DNA of 64,000 nucleotides, taken from contig JADJFT010000011.1 in NCBI GenBank assembly GCA_016708465.1, positions 1 through 64,000 of the forward strand, given 5' to 3'. A program made the position numbers and the translations under genes. Below the pieces are notes generated by a model. That model worked only from the letters and a program-made list of their open reading frames with translations. It made no database searches and was not told where the DNA came from. The first letter of the stretch is position 1; every line of letters begins with the position of its first letter. Below, one piece after another: positions 28,329 to 38,220 of the stretch. The DNA comes from Rhodanobacteraceae bacterium (lineage in GTDB: Bacteria > Pseudomonadota > Gammaproteobacteria > Xanthomonadales > Ahniellaceae).

Positions 28329-30800
28329 ATGACTGCACCGCAACTTCCGATCACCCCGTTGCTGCCGGAAATCGTTGCCGCGCTGGCGACGCTGCCGCGC
28401 TTGGTGTTGGAAGCACCGCCCGGTGCCGGCAAAACCACGCAGGTACCACTGGCCTTGCTCGGCGCCGACTGGTGCCGCGGCAAAATTTTGATGTTGGAGC
28501 CGCGCCGTATCGCTGCACGCGCGGCGGCCGCGTTCATGGCCGAATCACTCGGTGAGCCGGTTGGTGCCACGGTCGGATATCGCATCCGCTTCGAATCGAA
28601 AGTGTCGGCGCAAACACGCGTCGAAGTCGTGACCGAAGGCATTCTGACCCGCATGCTCCAAGACGACCCGATGCTCACCGGCATCAGCGCGATCGTGTTC
28701 GACGAATTCCACGAACGCCATTTGCACGGTGATCTCGGGCTCGCGCTCTGTATCGATATCCAGTCTGGCCTGCGCGAAGACCTGCGCTTACTGGTGATGT
28801 CGGCGACGCTCGATGGCGACAAGCTCGCGCGCTTCCTTGACTGCCCGCGTCTGACCAGCGCCGGTCGTAGTTATCCGGTGACCATGGCGTATTTTCCGGC
28901 GCGCCCGCAAGAACTGCTCGCCTTCCAGATGAAGCGCGCGGTGCAGCACGCACTCGCAGCGCACGTCGGTGACCTGCTGTGCTTTCTGCCCGGCAAAGTT
29001 GAACTCGACCAATGTGCGCGTGCGCTGGCGGACGTCGACGCCGAAGTCGTGTTGCTGCACGGCGAGTTGTCAGTCGACGAACAGGCCCGCGTGTTGCGAC
29101 CGGGAGCTGGGCGACGCGTCGTCCTTGCGACCAATGTCGCCGAGTCCAGCGTGACCCTGCCCGGTGTACGCGTGGTGATCGATTCCGGGCTTGCACGCGA
29201 ACCGCGACTGGACGCCGGCAGCGGCATGAGCCGGCTGGAGACCGTGAATATCGCGCAGTCATCGGCGACGCAGCGCGCTGGTCGTGCCGGTCGCGTCGCC
29301 GAAGGCTGGTGCTATCGATTATGGCCGGAGAGCCAACGCCTGGAACCGGGAACGCGCCCGGAAATCGCACGCAGCGAGCTCGCTGGGTTTGTGCTCGAGC
29401 TGAAGCAGTGGGGGACCGCTGCCCTGCGCCTGCTGGATGCGCCGCCCACCGCCGCGATGGCGGCGGCGGTGACGCTGCTGCAGTCGCTGGATGCGCTGGA
29501 TAGCGACGCCCGTATCACGCCGCACGGCCGCAAGCTGCTGGCATTCGGCACGCATCCACGTATCGCCAACTTGCTGGTACGCGCGCAGGCCGGCGAACGT
29601 GCGCTGGCCTGCGATACCGCCGCGCTGCTCGATGGCCGCGATCCGCTGCGTGGCGAAGCGCGACGCGCGGAAGACCTGCGCGACCGGCTGAATGTGCTGC
29701 ACGACTTTCGCGACGGCCGCCGCATCGACGCGGCAGATCGCGGTGCACTCGCGGTGATCGATCAGACCGCGAAGCAGTGGCGACGGCGCTTGCAATTGGA
29801 TCGCGACGCCAAATCACGACTCGATTCACACCATCAGCTCGGCGACTTGCTCGCACTCGCCTATCCAGACCGCATCGCCAAGATGGATGCCGCACAACCA
29901 CGCCGCTACCAGTTGTCGAACGGCCGTGGCGCGCGCCTGCACGACAACGCATTGCTGTACGGCGAACCTTGGCTGGTCGTCAGCGAACTGCGCTTCGAAG
30001 ATCGCGACAGCTTGATTCAGCGTGCCGCGCCGCTTGATCCAGACACGCTGGAGCGATGCTATCCAACGCATTTCCATAGCCGGCGCGCACTTGGGTTCAA
30101 TCGCGATAAGCGCGCGGTCGAAGCGAGCGAAGAACGCTGTTTCGCCGAACTCGTGCTGGACCGCAAGACCGTACCTGCGGCGCGCGACGCCGCCACTGCA
30201 ACGATGCTGGTCGCCGGTGTTCGCCAACTCGGGCTTGAAGGTTTGCCGTGGAGTGACGGCTTGCGCGAGTGGCAGGCGCGGGTCGAGTCGCTGCGCACTT
30301 GGTGCCCGGAACTCGGTCTGCCCGATTGCAGCGCAGCGGGTTTGCTGGCATCACTTGATGATTGGTTGTTGCCGTTTCTCGACGGCAAGTGGCGCCTGTC
30401 CGACCTTGATGGTGAGACGTTTGCCGAAGCCTTGCGCTCGCGGCTTGATTACACGCAACGCAAGCAACTCGATGAGTACGCACCTCGCGAGCTCACGGTG
30501 CCGAGCGGCATGACGCGCAAGCTGTCGTATCAGGGCGATGCACCAGTGCTCGCAGTCAAGCTGCAGGAACTATTTGGTCTTGCCGACACGCCCCGCGTTG
30601 CCAAGGGCAAGGTCGCGATTGTGCTGCACCTGCTCTCGCCGGCACGCAATCCGATCCAGGTCACGCAAGACCTCAAAGGCTTCTGGGAACGCACCTATCC
30701 CGAGGTCAAGAAAGAACTCAAAGGCCGCTACCCCAAACATCCGTGGCCGGATGACCCATGGACGGCCACACCGACGCATCGCGCCAAGCCGCGCTCATGA
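28329..30800 (+). CDS. hrpB: ATP-dependent helicase HrpB
   Basis: The 823-residue DEAH-box helicase matches the usual HrpB length. Walker A is APPGAGKTTQVPLA near residue 37, motif II is DEFHERH near 130, and motif VI is QRAGRAGRVAEGWCYRLW near 320. The helicase-associated and HrpB C-terminal domains follow (QLSDLDGETFAEALRS-type composition, then PRVAKGKVAIVLHLLSPA and PKHPWPDDP at the very end). It lies 45 bases after the BNR protein. Its role is thought to be RNA processing but is poorly defined in bacteria. Confidence 0.96.
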   Translation: MTAPQLPITPLLPEIVAALATLPRLVLEAPPGAGKTTQVPLALLGADWCRGKILMLEPRRIAARAAAAFMAESLGEPVGATVGYRIRFESKVSAQTRVEVVTEGILTRMLQDDPMLTGISAIVFDEFHERHLHGDLGLALCIDIQSGLREDLRLLVMSATLDGDKLARFLDCPRLTSAGRSYPVTMAYFPARPQELLAFQMKRAVQHALAAHVGDLLCFLPGKVELDQCARALADVDAEVVLLHGELSVDEQARVLRPGAGRRVVLATNVAESSVTLPGVRVVIDSGLAREPRLDAGSGMSRLETVNIAQSSATQRAGRAGRVAEGWCYRLWPESQRLEPGTRPEIARSELAGFVLELKQWGTAALRLLDAPPTAAMAAAVTLLQSLDALDSDARITPHGRKLLAFGTHPRIANLLVRAQAGERALACDTAALLDGRDPLRGEARRAEDLRDRLNVLHDFRDGRRIDAADRGALAVIDQTAKQWRRRLQLDRDAKSRLDSHHQLGDLLALAYPDRIAKMDAAQPRRYQLSNGRGARLHDNALLYGEPWLVVSELRFEDRDSLIQRAAPLDPDTLERCYPTHFHSRRALGFNRDKRAVEASEERCFAELVLDRKTVPAARDAATATMLVAGVRQLGLEGLPWSDGLREWQARVESLRTWCPELGLPDCSAAGLLASLDDWLLPFLDGKWRLSDLDGETFAEALRSRLDYTQRKQLDEYAPRELTVPSGMTRKLSYQGDAPVLAVKLQELFGLADTPRVAKGKVAIVLHLLSPARNPIQVTQDLKGFWERTYPEVKKELKGRYPKHPWPDDPWTATPTHRAKPRS

Positions 30801-31038
30801 CACCGCCTGATGCCGTGCAATCACGGCAGAAGCTGGATCCCGAACTGCCGAACCGCGAGTGCGAAGTTGGCGATCTTGGCCATCGGCTGCGACAAACTCG
30901 CCGCGACCTTGCGCTTCCGATTTGCATCGATCAAGACACTGACGTTCACGCGCACTTGGCATCAATCAGGTCATGCACGGCTATTATGTTGCGTCGCCGT
31001 CAGGCATGACCGAAAACGGACCCGAAAGGATACTGGCC

Positions 31039-32103
31039 ATGCCGGATACCGATCGCCACCACATCACCATCCTCCCAAGCGGGCACCAGTTCGACGTGAT
31101 CGCGGGTGAATCGGTGTTGGCGGCGGCGCAGCGCGCTGGATATGCGCTGCCGTATTCGTGTTTGAGTGGTTCTTGTGGCAGTTGTCGCGCGCGCCTGATC
31201 AGCGGCGAGTGCACACAAGGCAGCGAGGCGCGAGCATTGAGCGAGGCCGAACGTGCGCGTGGCGACGTTTTGCTCTGCCAAGCGCATCCAGTCAGCGATT
31301 TGACCATCGCGGTGCGTGAAGTGCCGCGCGTGTCCGACCTGCCGCGACGCATGATCGCGGTAAAAATTGTCGCGAAGGATCTGCTTGCAACAGACGTGCT
31401 GCGACTGCGACTGAAGCCACCGAAAGGTGATCCGTTCCGCTGGTTGGCTGGGCAGTATCTCGACGTGTTGTTGCCGGAAGGCAAGCGTCGCGCTTTCTCG
31501 ATCGCGAACGCGCCGGAAGATGCCGAACTGATCGAGTTGCATGTCCGCAAAGTGCCCGGCGGCGGCTTCACGCAACAGTTATTTGACGCCTATCCAATTG
31601 GCGCGTTGCTGCGCATCGAAGGTCCGCTGGGGACGTTCGTTGCGCGCGAAGATTCGGAGCGGCCGATGATTTTCATGGCCGGCGGCACCGGGTTTGCGCC
31701 GGTCAAGGCGATCATTGAGCACTTCTTGCATCTCGGTAGCGCGCGCTCGATCCATCTTTACTGGGGCGCCCGTCAGGTGTCCGATGTCTATCTGCCCGAC
31801 CTGCCGGCCACTTGGACGCAACGGCATCCGGCATTCGTCTACACGCCGGTGTTGTCAGACGCCAACGCAGAGGAATTGCCACAGTTTCGGCACGGTGCGG
31901 TGCACGATGTATTGCTGGCGGACATCCCGGAGCTGTCTGCATTCGATGTCTACATGAGCGGCCCGCCGGCGATGATCGAAGCAGCACGACATCGCTTCAT
32001 TGCCGCCGGCTTACCCGACGATCGGCTGTATTACGATTCGTTTGAATACGCACCGGAAGTGATCGCAGCGATCCTCGCGGGACGGGCCGGGTTGCGAACC
32101 TGA
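31039..32103 (+). CDS. Ferredoxin/FNR-type reductase (CDP-6-deoxyglucoseen reductase-like)
   Basis: The 354-residue protein has an N-terminal plant-type 2Fe-2S ferredoxin domain with CLSGSCGSC near residue 40 and the fourth Cys in VLLCQAHP, followed by an FAD domain (RAFSIANAPEDAELIELHVR) and an NAD domain (MIFMAGGTGFAPVKAIIEHF, ending near YVYMSGPPA-like VYMSGPPAMIEAARH). The start at 31039 is supported by AAGGA ten bases upstream. Proteins of this shape feed electrons to a partner oxygenase or dehydratase; in this order the gene is often annotated as a CDP-6-deoxy-glucoseen reductase next to hem genes, and the partner is not known. Confidence 0.88.
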   Translation: MPDTDRHHITILPSGHQFDVIAGESVLAAAQRAGYALPYSCLSGSCGSCRARLISGECTQGSEARALSEAERARGDVLLCQAHPVSDLTIAVREVPRVSDLPRRMIAVKIVAKDLLATDVLRLRLKPPKGDPFRWLAGQYLDVLLPEGKRRAFSIANAPEDAELIELHVRKVPGGGFTQQLFDAYPIGALLRIEGPLGTFVAREDSERPMIFMAGGTGFAPVKAIIEHFLHLGSARSIHLYWGARQVSDVYLPDLPATWTQRHPAFVYTPVLSDANAEELPQFRHGAVHDVLLADIPELSAFDVYMSGPPAMIEAARHRFIAAGLPDDRLYYDSFEYAPEVIAAILAGRAGLRT

Positions 32104-32130
32104 ACTCGGTCGCCGGCGGCGATCAAGCGT

Positions 32131-33402
32131 TCAGCGCGCACCGGGCAGGCGCGGAATGCCCATGTCGTCGCGTTCTTCCGCAACCGGCAGCGGTGCCAGC
32201 AAGTCTTCGACGCTGTGCTTGGCAATCAGCGAGAACGGCGCCTCGCCGTGCTGTACGGCCAACGTGTTGGCGAGCGCTTTCGCGGTGCGGTCAGTATCAC
32301 CTTGCTCGGCGTAACAACGCCCGAGTTCTTCCCACGCATCAGCACCGGCATTGAAGGCAATGGCACGACGCAAATAGTCCTCGGCTTTGATCCAAGCGTG
32401 TTCCTGGCGACTGAGCCGACCAAGCGTGAGCAGCAGCGCCGGATCGTTGGCGTGCGCTTCGAGCCAGCCTTCGGCGGTCTTCAAGCGCGGTGCCACTTTC
32501 GCGTCCGGCGGCAGCGCTCCATATGCCAGTACCAGCGCCGGCGCCCAGCCATGCTTCAAGGTTGCCTCGATTTCCTGCGCCGCCTGCCCGATCAGGTTCA
32601 GCTGAACCGAACGCTTGGCATAAGCGATCGCGACCTCGGCAATGCGCTTCTCATCGCGGTTGAGGTCGGCCCACAACGCATGCAGATTGATCGCGTCGGT
32701 GGTCTGATCGATTGCGGCGACCAAGATGCGGCTGACAAAGCGCGCCAAGTCATCGGGTGGTAGTTGCTGGCTCTGGCGAATGCGTGGCAGATACGCCAAC
32801 GCTTCGCGTGCACGTTTGCGCGCGGTCAACGCCTCGATCAACCAGCGTGCGCCCATCGGCGACAAGCGCGAGGCCTGTGCCAGTGGCACCAGCATCTCGA
32901 TGGCGGCACCGGCTCGCCCATCGAGTAATTCGTTGCGGGCGCGTAGTTCAGTCGCCAGATCATGTGTTTCAGCGGCCTCGGTGAGTTGGTCGAGCAAGCG
33001 TATTTCCTCGGCACGATCGCCGCGCGCATGCGCAGCAGCATGTGCGGCGATGAGTGCCGGCAACTTCAAGGTGCGCAATTTTGTCGCCTTGAGTAACTGC
33101 TGTCCGGCTCGGTTCGGACGTCCGGCCACCAGTGCGATCATGCCGTCGAGAAAGCGTCGACGCGCACTGCGGCGCGCACCCGCCTGCCACAACCGCATCG
33201 GCCAACGCAGCAGCCAGAACACTGCATAGAGCAGAGCCAATGCGGCCAGTAGCAGGAATACCGCGTTGACCACCGTGGTTTCGATGGCGATATCACCGCG
33301 CTGGATCAGCACGTATCCGGTATCGCCCCGGAGCAAATACACCGCCAGCGCGCCGACCACTGCCGTGACCAGCAACAGCAGTAACAGGCGGTAGAACGTC
33401 AT
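32131..33402 (-). CDS. hemY: HemY-type TPR membrane protein of the haem operon
   Basis: The 423-residue protein has two membrane helices in residues 1-65 (LLLLLLVTAVVGALAVYLL and VNAVFLLLAALALLYAVFWL) and then TPR-type helical repeats (SVQLNLIGQAAQEIEATLKH, AEDYLRRAIAFNAGADAWEE, LGRCYAEQGDTDRTAKALAN). That is the proteobacterial HemY_N protein, not the protoporphyrinogen oxidase of the same name. It is thought to scaffold late haem synthesis. Its start overlaps the hemX stop. Confidence 0.93.
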   Translation of the reverse strand: MTFYRLLLLLLVTAVVGALAVYLLRGDTGYVLIQRGDIAIETTVVNAVFLLLAALALLYAVFWLLRWPMRLWQAGARRSARRRFLDGMIALVAGRPNRAGQQLLKATKLRTLKLPALIAAHAAAHARGDRAEEIRLLDQLTEAAETHDLATELRARNELLDGRAGAAIEMLVPLAQASRLSPMGARWLIEALTARKRAREALAYLPRIRQSQQLPPDDLARFVSRILVAAIDQTTDAINLHALWADLNRDEKRIAEVAIAYAKRSVQLNLIGQAAQEIEATLKHGWAPALVLAYGALPPDAKVAPRLKTAEGWLEAHANDPALLLTLGRLSRQEHAWIKAEDYLRRAIAFNAGADAWEELGRCYAEQGDTDRTAKALANTLAVQHGEAPFSLIAKHSVEDLLAPLPVAEERDDMGIPRLPGAR

Positions 33403-34436
33403 CGTTCGATCCCGTGGGCGACATCACGGGTGTGGCGCAGATTGACCAGTTGTTCCAATGCCGCGCCCGGCATCGGCCACGGTACCGGCTTGTAGGCCGC
33501 GACTCTGGCCAGCTTCTGGCGTACATCACCGCTGCTCGCGGCATCTAGATCAAAACCGAACGCCAACGTGTTGCGCGCCTGTCCAACCAAGGCCTGATAA
33601 CGCGTGGCGTCCTGCTGGCGCAGCGCTTCCTCGGCATGCAGCAGATCAAGCGCAACCACTGCACGCAAGGTATCGGCTGCGAGCGGACCGAGCATGCCGG
33701 CCTCACGCGGGCTAACCCGGCGCACACGCACCAAGCCGCGCAGCAGCGTTTCGAAGCGGCCCATCGCCGGTGCCGGTGTTACCAGCGACGACGCGCCGCG
33801 CAAAGGCAATTGCGGCAAGCGCACGCGCAATTCGGTCAGTAGCGCCAAGGTCTCGCCGTAGGCCTGTTTTGGCACCGCGTCGAGTTCGGCAATTTCCTGC
33901 GCCAGCGTCTGCCGCACGCCGGCATAACGCGGATCTTCCAAGCGCGCGAGTTCACTATCGGCGAGGCGCAAAGCGGTCGCCGCGGCCACGGCGTCATGAA
34001 ACAGACCGAGGCGCTCGATCCCTGCGGAGAGCAGCAGCTCGGCTTGATTCAGGCGCAACTCGGAGACGCTGTCCATGCGGTTTTCGGAGACACGCTTGAT
34101 CGCTTGTTCGAGCAGCGCTGCGCGCTCGCTGATACCGAGCAGTTCTTCACGCAGGCTGCGATCGAGCGCATCGTCGTCGTCAAAGCGGCGAGTCAGCGCC
34201 GATATCTGCCGCCGCAACTGTCCGTTTTCTTCCTCGGCCAGTGCAACACGCCGTGACGTCGCCTCGCGTTCCTGCAGCGAACGATCGGTGGCGTCCGCCA
34301 CGTACCACACCGCTATCGCCGTCGTGATCGCGATGGCAAGCGCAGCCAGAGCCAACATTAATGCACCGCGGCCACCGCGCGCCGGGTGCTCGGAATTCAC
34401 TTCATTCATGCGCGTGTCTTCACCATCCATGGCCAT
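33399..34436 (-). CDS. hemX: HemX-type membrane protein of the haem operon
   Basis: The 345-residue protein has a short basic N-terminus, one membrane anchor (ALMLALAALAIAITTAIAVW) and a long coiled coil (LQEREATSRRVALAEEENGQ, LRRQISALTRRFDDDDALD) followed by a helical periplasmic domain. This matches HemX, often wrongly called uroporphyrin-III methyltransferase; no SAM-binding motif is present. I chose ATG at 34436, five bases after hemD; an in-frame ATG at 34409 is possible. It lies between hemD and hemY in one operon. Confidence 0.9.
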   Translation of the reverse strand: MAMDGEDTRMNEVNSEHPARGGRGALMLALAALAIAITTAIAVWYVADATDRSLQEREATSRRVALAEEENGQLRRQISALTRRFDDDDALDRSLREELLGISERAALLEQAIKRVSENRMDSVSELRLNQAELLLSAGIERLGLFHDAVAAATALRLADSELARLEDPRYAGVRQTLAQEIAELDAVPKQAYGETLALLTELRVRLPQLPLRGASSLVTPAPAMGRFETLLRGLVRVRRVSPREAGMLGPLAADTLRAVVALDLLHAEEALRQQDATRYQALVGQARNTLAFGFDLDAASSGDVRQKLARVAAYKPVPWPMPGAALEQLVNLRHTRDVAHGIER

Positions 34437-34440
34437 GCTA

Positions 34441-35202
34441 TCAGCGTGTGCGTTCGATCGCGGCGACCAGATCGACGCTACGCGCCGAGTCGGCCACCAC
34501 CACGTCGCGGCAGTGCATACCGCGCGCCAACGCCGCGAGACGGTCACTGCTGACGTACAGCGTCTCGCCGGCGAGGCGTAACCAGCGCTCCGACCCGAGC
34601 AGCGCCGGCAGGGCCAACAAAGCGTCGCGACTGCTGACGATCAATTGTGGCTGCGCCATCGCGTCGATGCGGCGCAAACTATCCGGGCGCGCAGCGCAGG
34701 GCGAACGTTCGTATACCGCCAGGTCGGCTGCGTCGATGCCACGTTCGCGCAGTCGCTGCACCAACCAGTCGCGGCCACCAGCACCGGTAAGGCGAACGAC
34801 GCGTCGTGGGCGCGCCAACCACGGATGCAACAGCACTTCCTCGCTACGAAAACCGGATTTCGGCATCTCGGCAGCAATGCCATGCGCGGCCAAGGCCTGT
34901 GCGGTCGCCGGCCCTTGTGCGATGACGCCGCCACGCGGCAACCAGTCGGGCAGCAGGGCGAATACGTGGCGCACCGCGAGCGTGCTCGCGAACACCAATA
35001 CGTCGGCGTTCGCCGCGGCACGCAACGCAATCGCCAAGATCGCCGGATCGTTGCGCGACACCACCCGGAACGGTGCCAGCGTCACCACCTGCGCGCCGCG
35101 CCGGCGCAGCCGATCGGCGAATGCGCGGTTCTCGCCGGCTGGCCGCGTCAGCACCAGACTGCGTCCGCGCAATGTCGGCTGATCGTTTTCGGCCCCGTTC
35201 AT
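34441..35202 (-). CDS. hemD: Uroporphyrinogen-III synthase
   Basis: The enzyme closes and inverts ring D of hydroxymethylbilane. The 253-residue protein shows the two-domain HemD pattern: LVLTRPAGENRAFADRLRRR at the start, VLVFASTLAVRHVFALLPDW in the first domain, and VVRLTGAGGRDWLVQRLRER with LIVSSRDALLALPALLGSER in the second. HemD is weakly conserved, so the assignment leans on context with hemX and hemY directly downstream. hemC is not in the window; the gene is divergent from a thioesterase gene with 63 bases between. Confidence 0.92.
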   Translation of the reverse strand: MNGAENDQPTLRGRSLVLTRPAGENRAFADRLRRRGAQVVTLAPFRVVSRNDPAILAIALRAAANADVLVFASTLAVRHVFALLPDWLPRGGVIAQGPATAQALAAHGIAAEMPKSGFRSEEVLLHPWLARPRRVVRLTGAGGRDWLVQRLRERGIDAADLAVYERSPCAARPDSLRRIDAMAQPQLIVSSRDALLALPALLGSERWLRLAGETLYVSSDRLAALARGMHCRDVVVADSARSVDLVAAIERTR

Positions 35203-35265
35203 GGCGCCAAGATTAATCCGCTTCGACGGTGGCGTCATCGTCTGGCGCTTGCGTACACCCTGACC

Positions 35266-35742
35266 ATGTCGGCAGACTTGGACATGATCTACGATCCCAT
35301 TTCGCTCGAACGCACCATCCTCGAAACCATCCCGATGGCACGCGCCATGGGGCTGGGTGTTGTCGACTACGATGGTCATCGCATCGCGTTGAGCGCACCG
35401 CTGGCACCGAACGTGAATGACAAGGGCTGTGCGTTCGGCGGCAGCCTCGCCAGTCTGATGACCTTGGCGGCATGGGGATTGGTGAACTTGAAGCTGTCTG
35501 AAGCCGGCGAGCAAGCCGACGTTTACGTGCAGGACAGTTCGATCAGCTACCTCAACCCGGTCTGGGACGCGCTGACGGCAGAAGCGGCCGCCGAGCCCGG
35601 CCAGGACTGGGCGCAGTTCATCGCCGATCTGCGCGAACGCGGCAAGGCAAGGATCACCATGATGGCGGAAGTCGCCGTCGCCGAAGGCGGTGGCGTCGCC
35701 TGCCGAATGTTCGGAAAATTTGTTGCCAAACGGAGTCCCTGA
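35266..35742 (+). CDS. Hotdog-fold thioesterase (YiiD C-terminal type)
   Basis: The 158-residue protein has the hotdog pattern: central helix with the family motif NDKGCAFGGSLASLMTLAAW and strands ADVYVQDSSISYLNPV and ARITMMAEVAVAEGGGVAC. It resembles the thioesterase half of YiiD. Such proteins cleave acyl-CoA or similar thioesters; the substrate is unknown. Its stop lies one base before the following lipoprotein start, so the two are likely cotranscribed. Confidence 0.85.
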   Translation: MSADLDMIYDPISLERTILETIPMARAMGLGVVDYDGHRIALSAPLAPNVNDKGCAFGGSLASLMTLAAWGLVNLKLSEAGEQADVYVQDSSISYLNPVWDALTAEAAAEPGQDWAQFIADLRERGKARITMMAEVAVAEGGGVACRMFGKFVAKRSP

Positions 35743-35743
35743 G

Positions 35744-36163
35744 ATGCGCCTGTTGTTCCGTACTGCCGCTATCTTGGGTCTGCTCGTTCTGTCTGCGTGT
35801 GCCACTCAGCGCGAGCAGGACAAGCTGCTCGACGCAACGCTCGACCAGTACGCCGCGACCATCCGTTGGGGCAATGTCGATGATGCACTGAGCTTCCTCG
35901 CGCCGGACGCACCGAGGCCAAGCGCCTTCGAGATCGAACGACTGAAGCAACTGCAGATCGCCGGTTACCGTGAACAGCCGCCGGTGCTGCTGTCGGCCAG
36001 CGAAGTTGAACAAGTGGCACAGATCGATTTCGTGAATCGTCACACCCAAGAAGGCAAGTCGACGGTTGAACGGATGCGCTGGCGCTACGACGCCAGCGCA
36101 CAGCGCTGGTGGCTGGTCAGCGGTCTGCCCAAGCTCATCCGCAGTAGCGCCGTCGGCGACTGA
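35744..36163 (+). CDS. Small lipoprotein
   Basis: The 139-residue protein starts MRLLFRTAAILGLLVLSACA, a type II signal with lipobox LSAC. The mature part has a helix-then-beta layout (ATLDQYAATIRWGNVDDALS; VEQVAQIDFVNRHTQEGKST; VERMRWRYDASAQRWWLVSG) reminiscent of NTF2/SnoaL-like folds. I do not know its role. It follows the thioesterase gene without a gap. Confidence 0.82.
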   Translation: MRLLFRTAAILGLLVLSACATQREQDKLLDATLDQYAATIRWGNVDDALSFLAPDAPRPSAFEIERLKQLQIAGYREQPPVLLSASEVEQVAQIDFVNRHTQEGKSTVERMRWRYDASAQRWWLVSGLPKLIRSSAVGD

Positions 36164-36222
36164 ACCGGCGGTGCCACGCCGGCAACACGCCGCCGTTACA
36201 ATGCGACACATCCGCTATCCTC

Positions 36223-38220
36223 GTGCCTGCGCACATCGCGCCATTGTCCGAGCTGCCGATGCGATTCCGCTGCTGCAACCTGCTTCCGCAACCGCGCCGT
36301 TGGGTGCTCGGGCTGGCGTTGCTGTGGTTGGCGCCAGTACCACCGATCGCGGCCGCGGTCGGCGAGGCAATGCCGACCGAAGAGGCGGCGCGGGCAGCGG
36401 CTGAAGTCCGGATCGACCAGTTGAATCTGGCGATCGAGAATCTTGCGCGCACCGATCCAGCCGGCGCCGAACAATTGGCCTCTGATGCGTTCACCACTGC
36501 CCGCGACCAACACTATGAATTCGGGCGCATCGAGGCCTTGCACAACCTCGGTCGTATCGCTCGCCTGCGCGGCCAATTGCAGGCCGCAAGCGGCTATTTG
36601 ATCGAAGCCCTGTCGGCGGCGGAAGCGCTCGCTGACAACCGCCTGATCGCAAAGGTTGGCAACAGCTATGGCACGGTACTGGAACGCCAAGGACTCGATG
36701 CCGAAGCACTCGACCGGCACCAGCACGTGCAGAATTTGTGGCGTGATCTCAACGACACGCCGGGCCTGATCGCGTCGTCGATCAACATTGCGCGCGTATT
36801 TGAACGCCGCCAAGCGTGGAACGATGCACAGCGTCACTATGAAGCGGCGCTGCAGCAATATGACGCCTATGCCTCGCGTGAGCGGGTGCCGCCACAAGAT
36901 GTCGCCGCGATCTGGATGGGCGAAGGCCGTATCGCGCTCCGGCGTGGATTGATCGACCAGGCCGAATACGTCTTCACTCGCGCACTCAAGCTGCAGACCG
37001 TTCACCAAGACCTGGTTGGCGAGAGTGCAGCCCGTACCGGGCTGGCGCGCGTCGCGGCGGCACGCGGCGACGAGGCCACTGCGGTCAATGGCTTTGAACA
37101 AGCGCTGGCCTTGGCTGGCCGGGTCGGCGCGCGCGCCGAAATGGTCGAAGCACTGACCCAACTCGGGCGCCTGCATCTGGATCGAGCCGGTAACGAACTT
37201 TCTGGCGTCGCCCGCCGCGAACGTCTGCAGCACGCCCTCGATTTCACCCAGCACGCGTTGCAACTCAGCCGTCAGGGTGAAAGTGATCGCTCGGTTCAAG
37301 TCGGGCTGCATCAGCAACTTGCAGACGTGCATGAACTGCAGGGCGACAGCGCGCGCGCACTGACCGATCTCAAGACTGCACAAGAGTTGCGCGAACGCCA
37401 ATTTCAGGAACAGAGCGACGCGCGCTATGCGCTACTCGCCAATACCGCGAACGTGCGCGAACGCGAGCGCGAACTAATCGCCTTGCGCGCCTCCAGCGAA
37501 CAACAGGCGAAAATTCTGGCGCAGGAAACGCTATTGAAGCGCGCACTCACTGCCGCGGTGATCCTGCTCGCCGGCATCGCCGCATTGCTAACCGTGCGTT
37601 TCGTTGAAACTGGCCGCGCTGCGCGCCAACGTGCCGCCACGAATGCACGCCTCGCGATTGCGCTGCAGGCGGCGGAGCAGGCCCGCGCTCGCGCCGAAGA
37701 AGCGGATCGGATCAAAACCGAGATGCTCGGCATCGCTGCGCATGACTTGCGCAATCCGCTCAGTTCGATTATCGGTTTCGCCGACCTGATTCGTACTGAA
37801 CGCGAATCGATGGCTGACGCACGCGGTCATGCCGGGATCATTGTCGCTGCCGCCGAGCGCACGCTCAAACTGGTCAGCGACCTGCTCGAGTCTGCGGTAC
37901 TCGATGCCGGTCAGATCCAGTTGCAGCAGACGCCTTGCGATCTTGCCGTGTTGCTCGCCGACGCGATCACTCGGGTCGCCGCTCGCGCCCAGGCGAAACA
38001 GCAGCAGATCGACTTCCGCGCCGCCGCCGGTGGCACCGGCCTCGGCCTCGCCATCGTCAAGGATCTGGTTGAACTGCACGGTGGCACGGTCCGCGCGGAG
38101 TCCGAAGGCAGCGGTCGCGGCGCAACGTTTCTGGTCGAATTGCCGCGTCTGCAAAATCCGCCGCTGCGCATGGCGACGGCGGCGAACGAAACCGATCCAG
38201 CGCATCAACGCGTCGGCTGA
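36223..38220 (+). CDS. TPR sensor histidine kinase with a truncated ATPase domain
   Basis: The 665-residue protein has an N-terminal signal or anchor (WVLGLALLWLAPVPPIAAAV), about seven TPR-type repeats to residue 390, a coiled coil (ERERELIALRASSEQQAKIL), a membrane helix (ALTAAVILLAGIAALLTVRF) and a HisKA domain with H-box GIAAHDLRNPLSSIIGFADL near residue 505. The catalytic domain starts normally (RAQAKQQQIDFRA) but jumps straight to the G2 box GGTGLGLAIVKDLVELHGG. The N-box with its essential Asn and the G1 box are missing, about 70-80 residues, without breaking the frame. As written it could be phosphorylated at His but could not bind ATP on its own. An assembly collapse is the alternative. 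The last 16 bases overlap the convergent DUF3106 gene. Confidence 0.85.
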   Translation: MPAHIAPLSELPMRFRCCNLLPQPRRWVLGLALLWLAPVPPIAAAVGEAMPTEEAARAAAEVRIDQLNLAIENLARTDPAGAEQLASDAFTTARDQHYEFGRIEALHNLGRIARLRGQLQAASGYLIEALSAAEALADNRLIAKVGNSYGTVLERQGLDAEALDRHQHVQNLWRDLNDTPGLIASSINIARVFERRQAWNDAQRHYEAALQQYDAYASRERVPPQDVAAIWMGEGRIALRRGLIDQAEYVFTRALKLQTVHQDLVGESAARTGLARVAAARGDEATAVNGFEQALALAGRVGARAEMVEALTQLGRLHLDRAGNELSGVARRERLQHALDFTQHALQLSRQGESDRSVQVGLHQQLADVHELQGDSARALTDLKTAQELRERQFQEQSDARYALLANTANVRERERELIALRASSEQQAKILAQETLLKRALTAAVILLAGIAALLTVRFVETGRAARQRAATNARLAIALQAAEQARARAEEADRIKTEMLGIAAHDLRNPLSSIIGFADLIRTERESMADARGHAGIIVAAAERTLKLVSDLLESAVLDAGQIQLQQTPCDLAVLLADAITRVAARAQAKQQQIDFRAAAGGTGLGLAIVKDLVELHGGTVRAESEGSGRGATFLVELPRLQNPPLRMATAANETDPAHQRVG

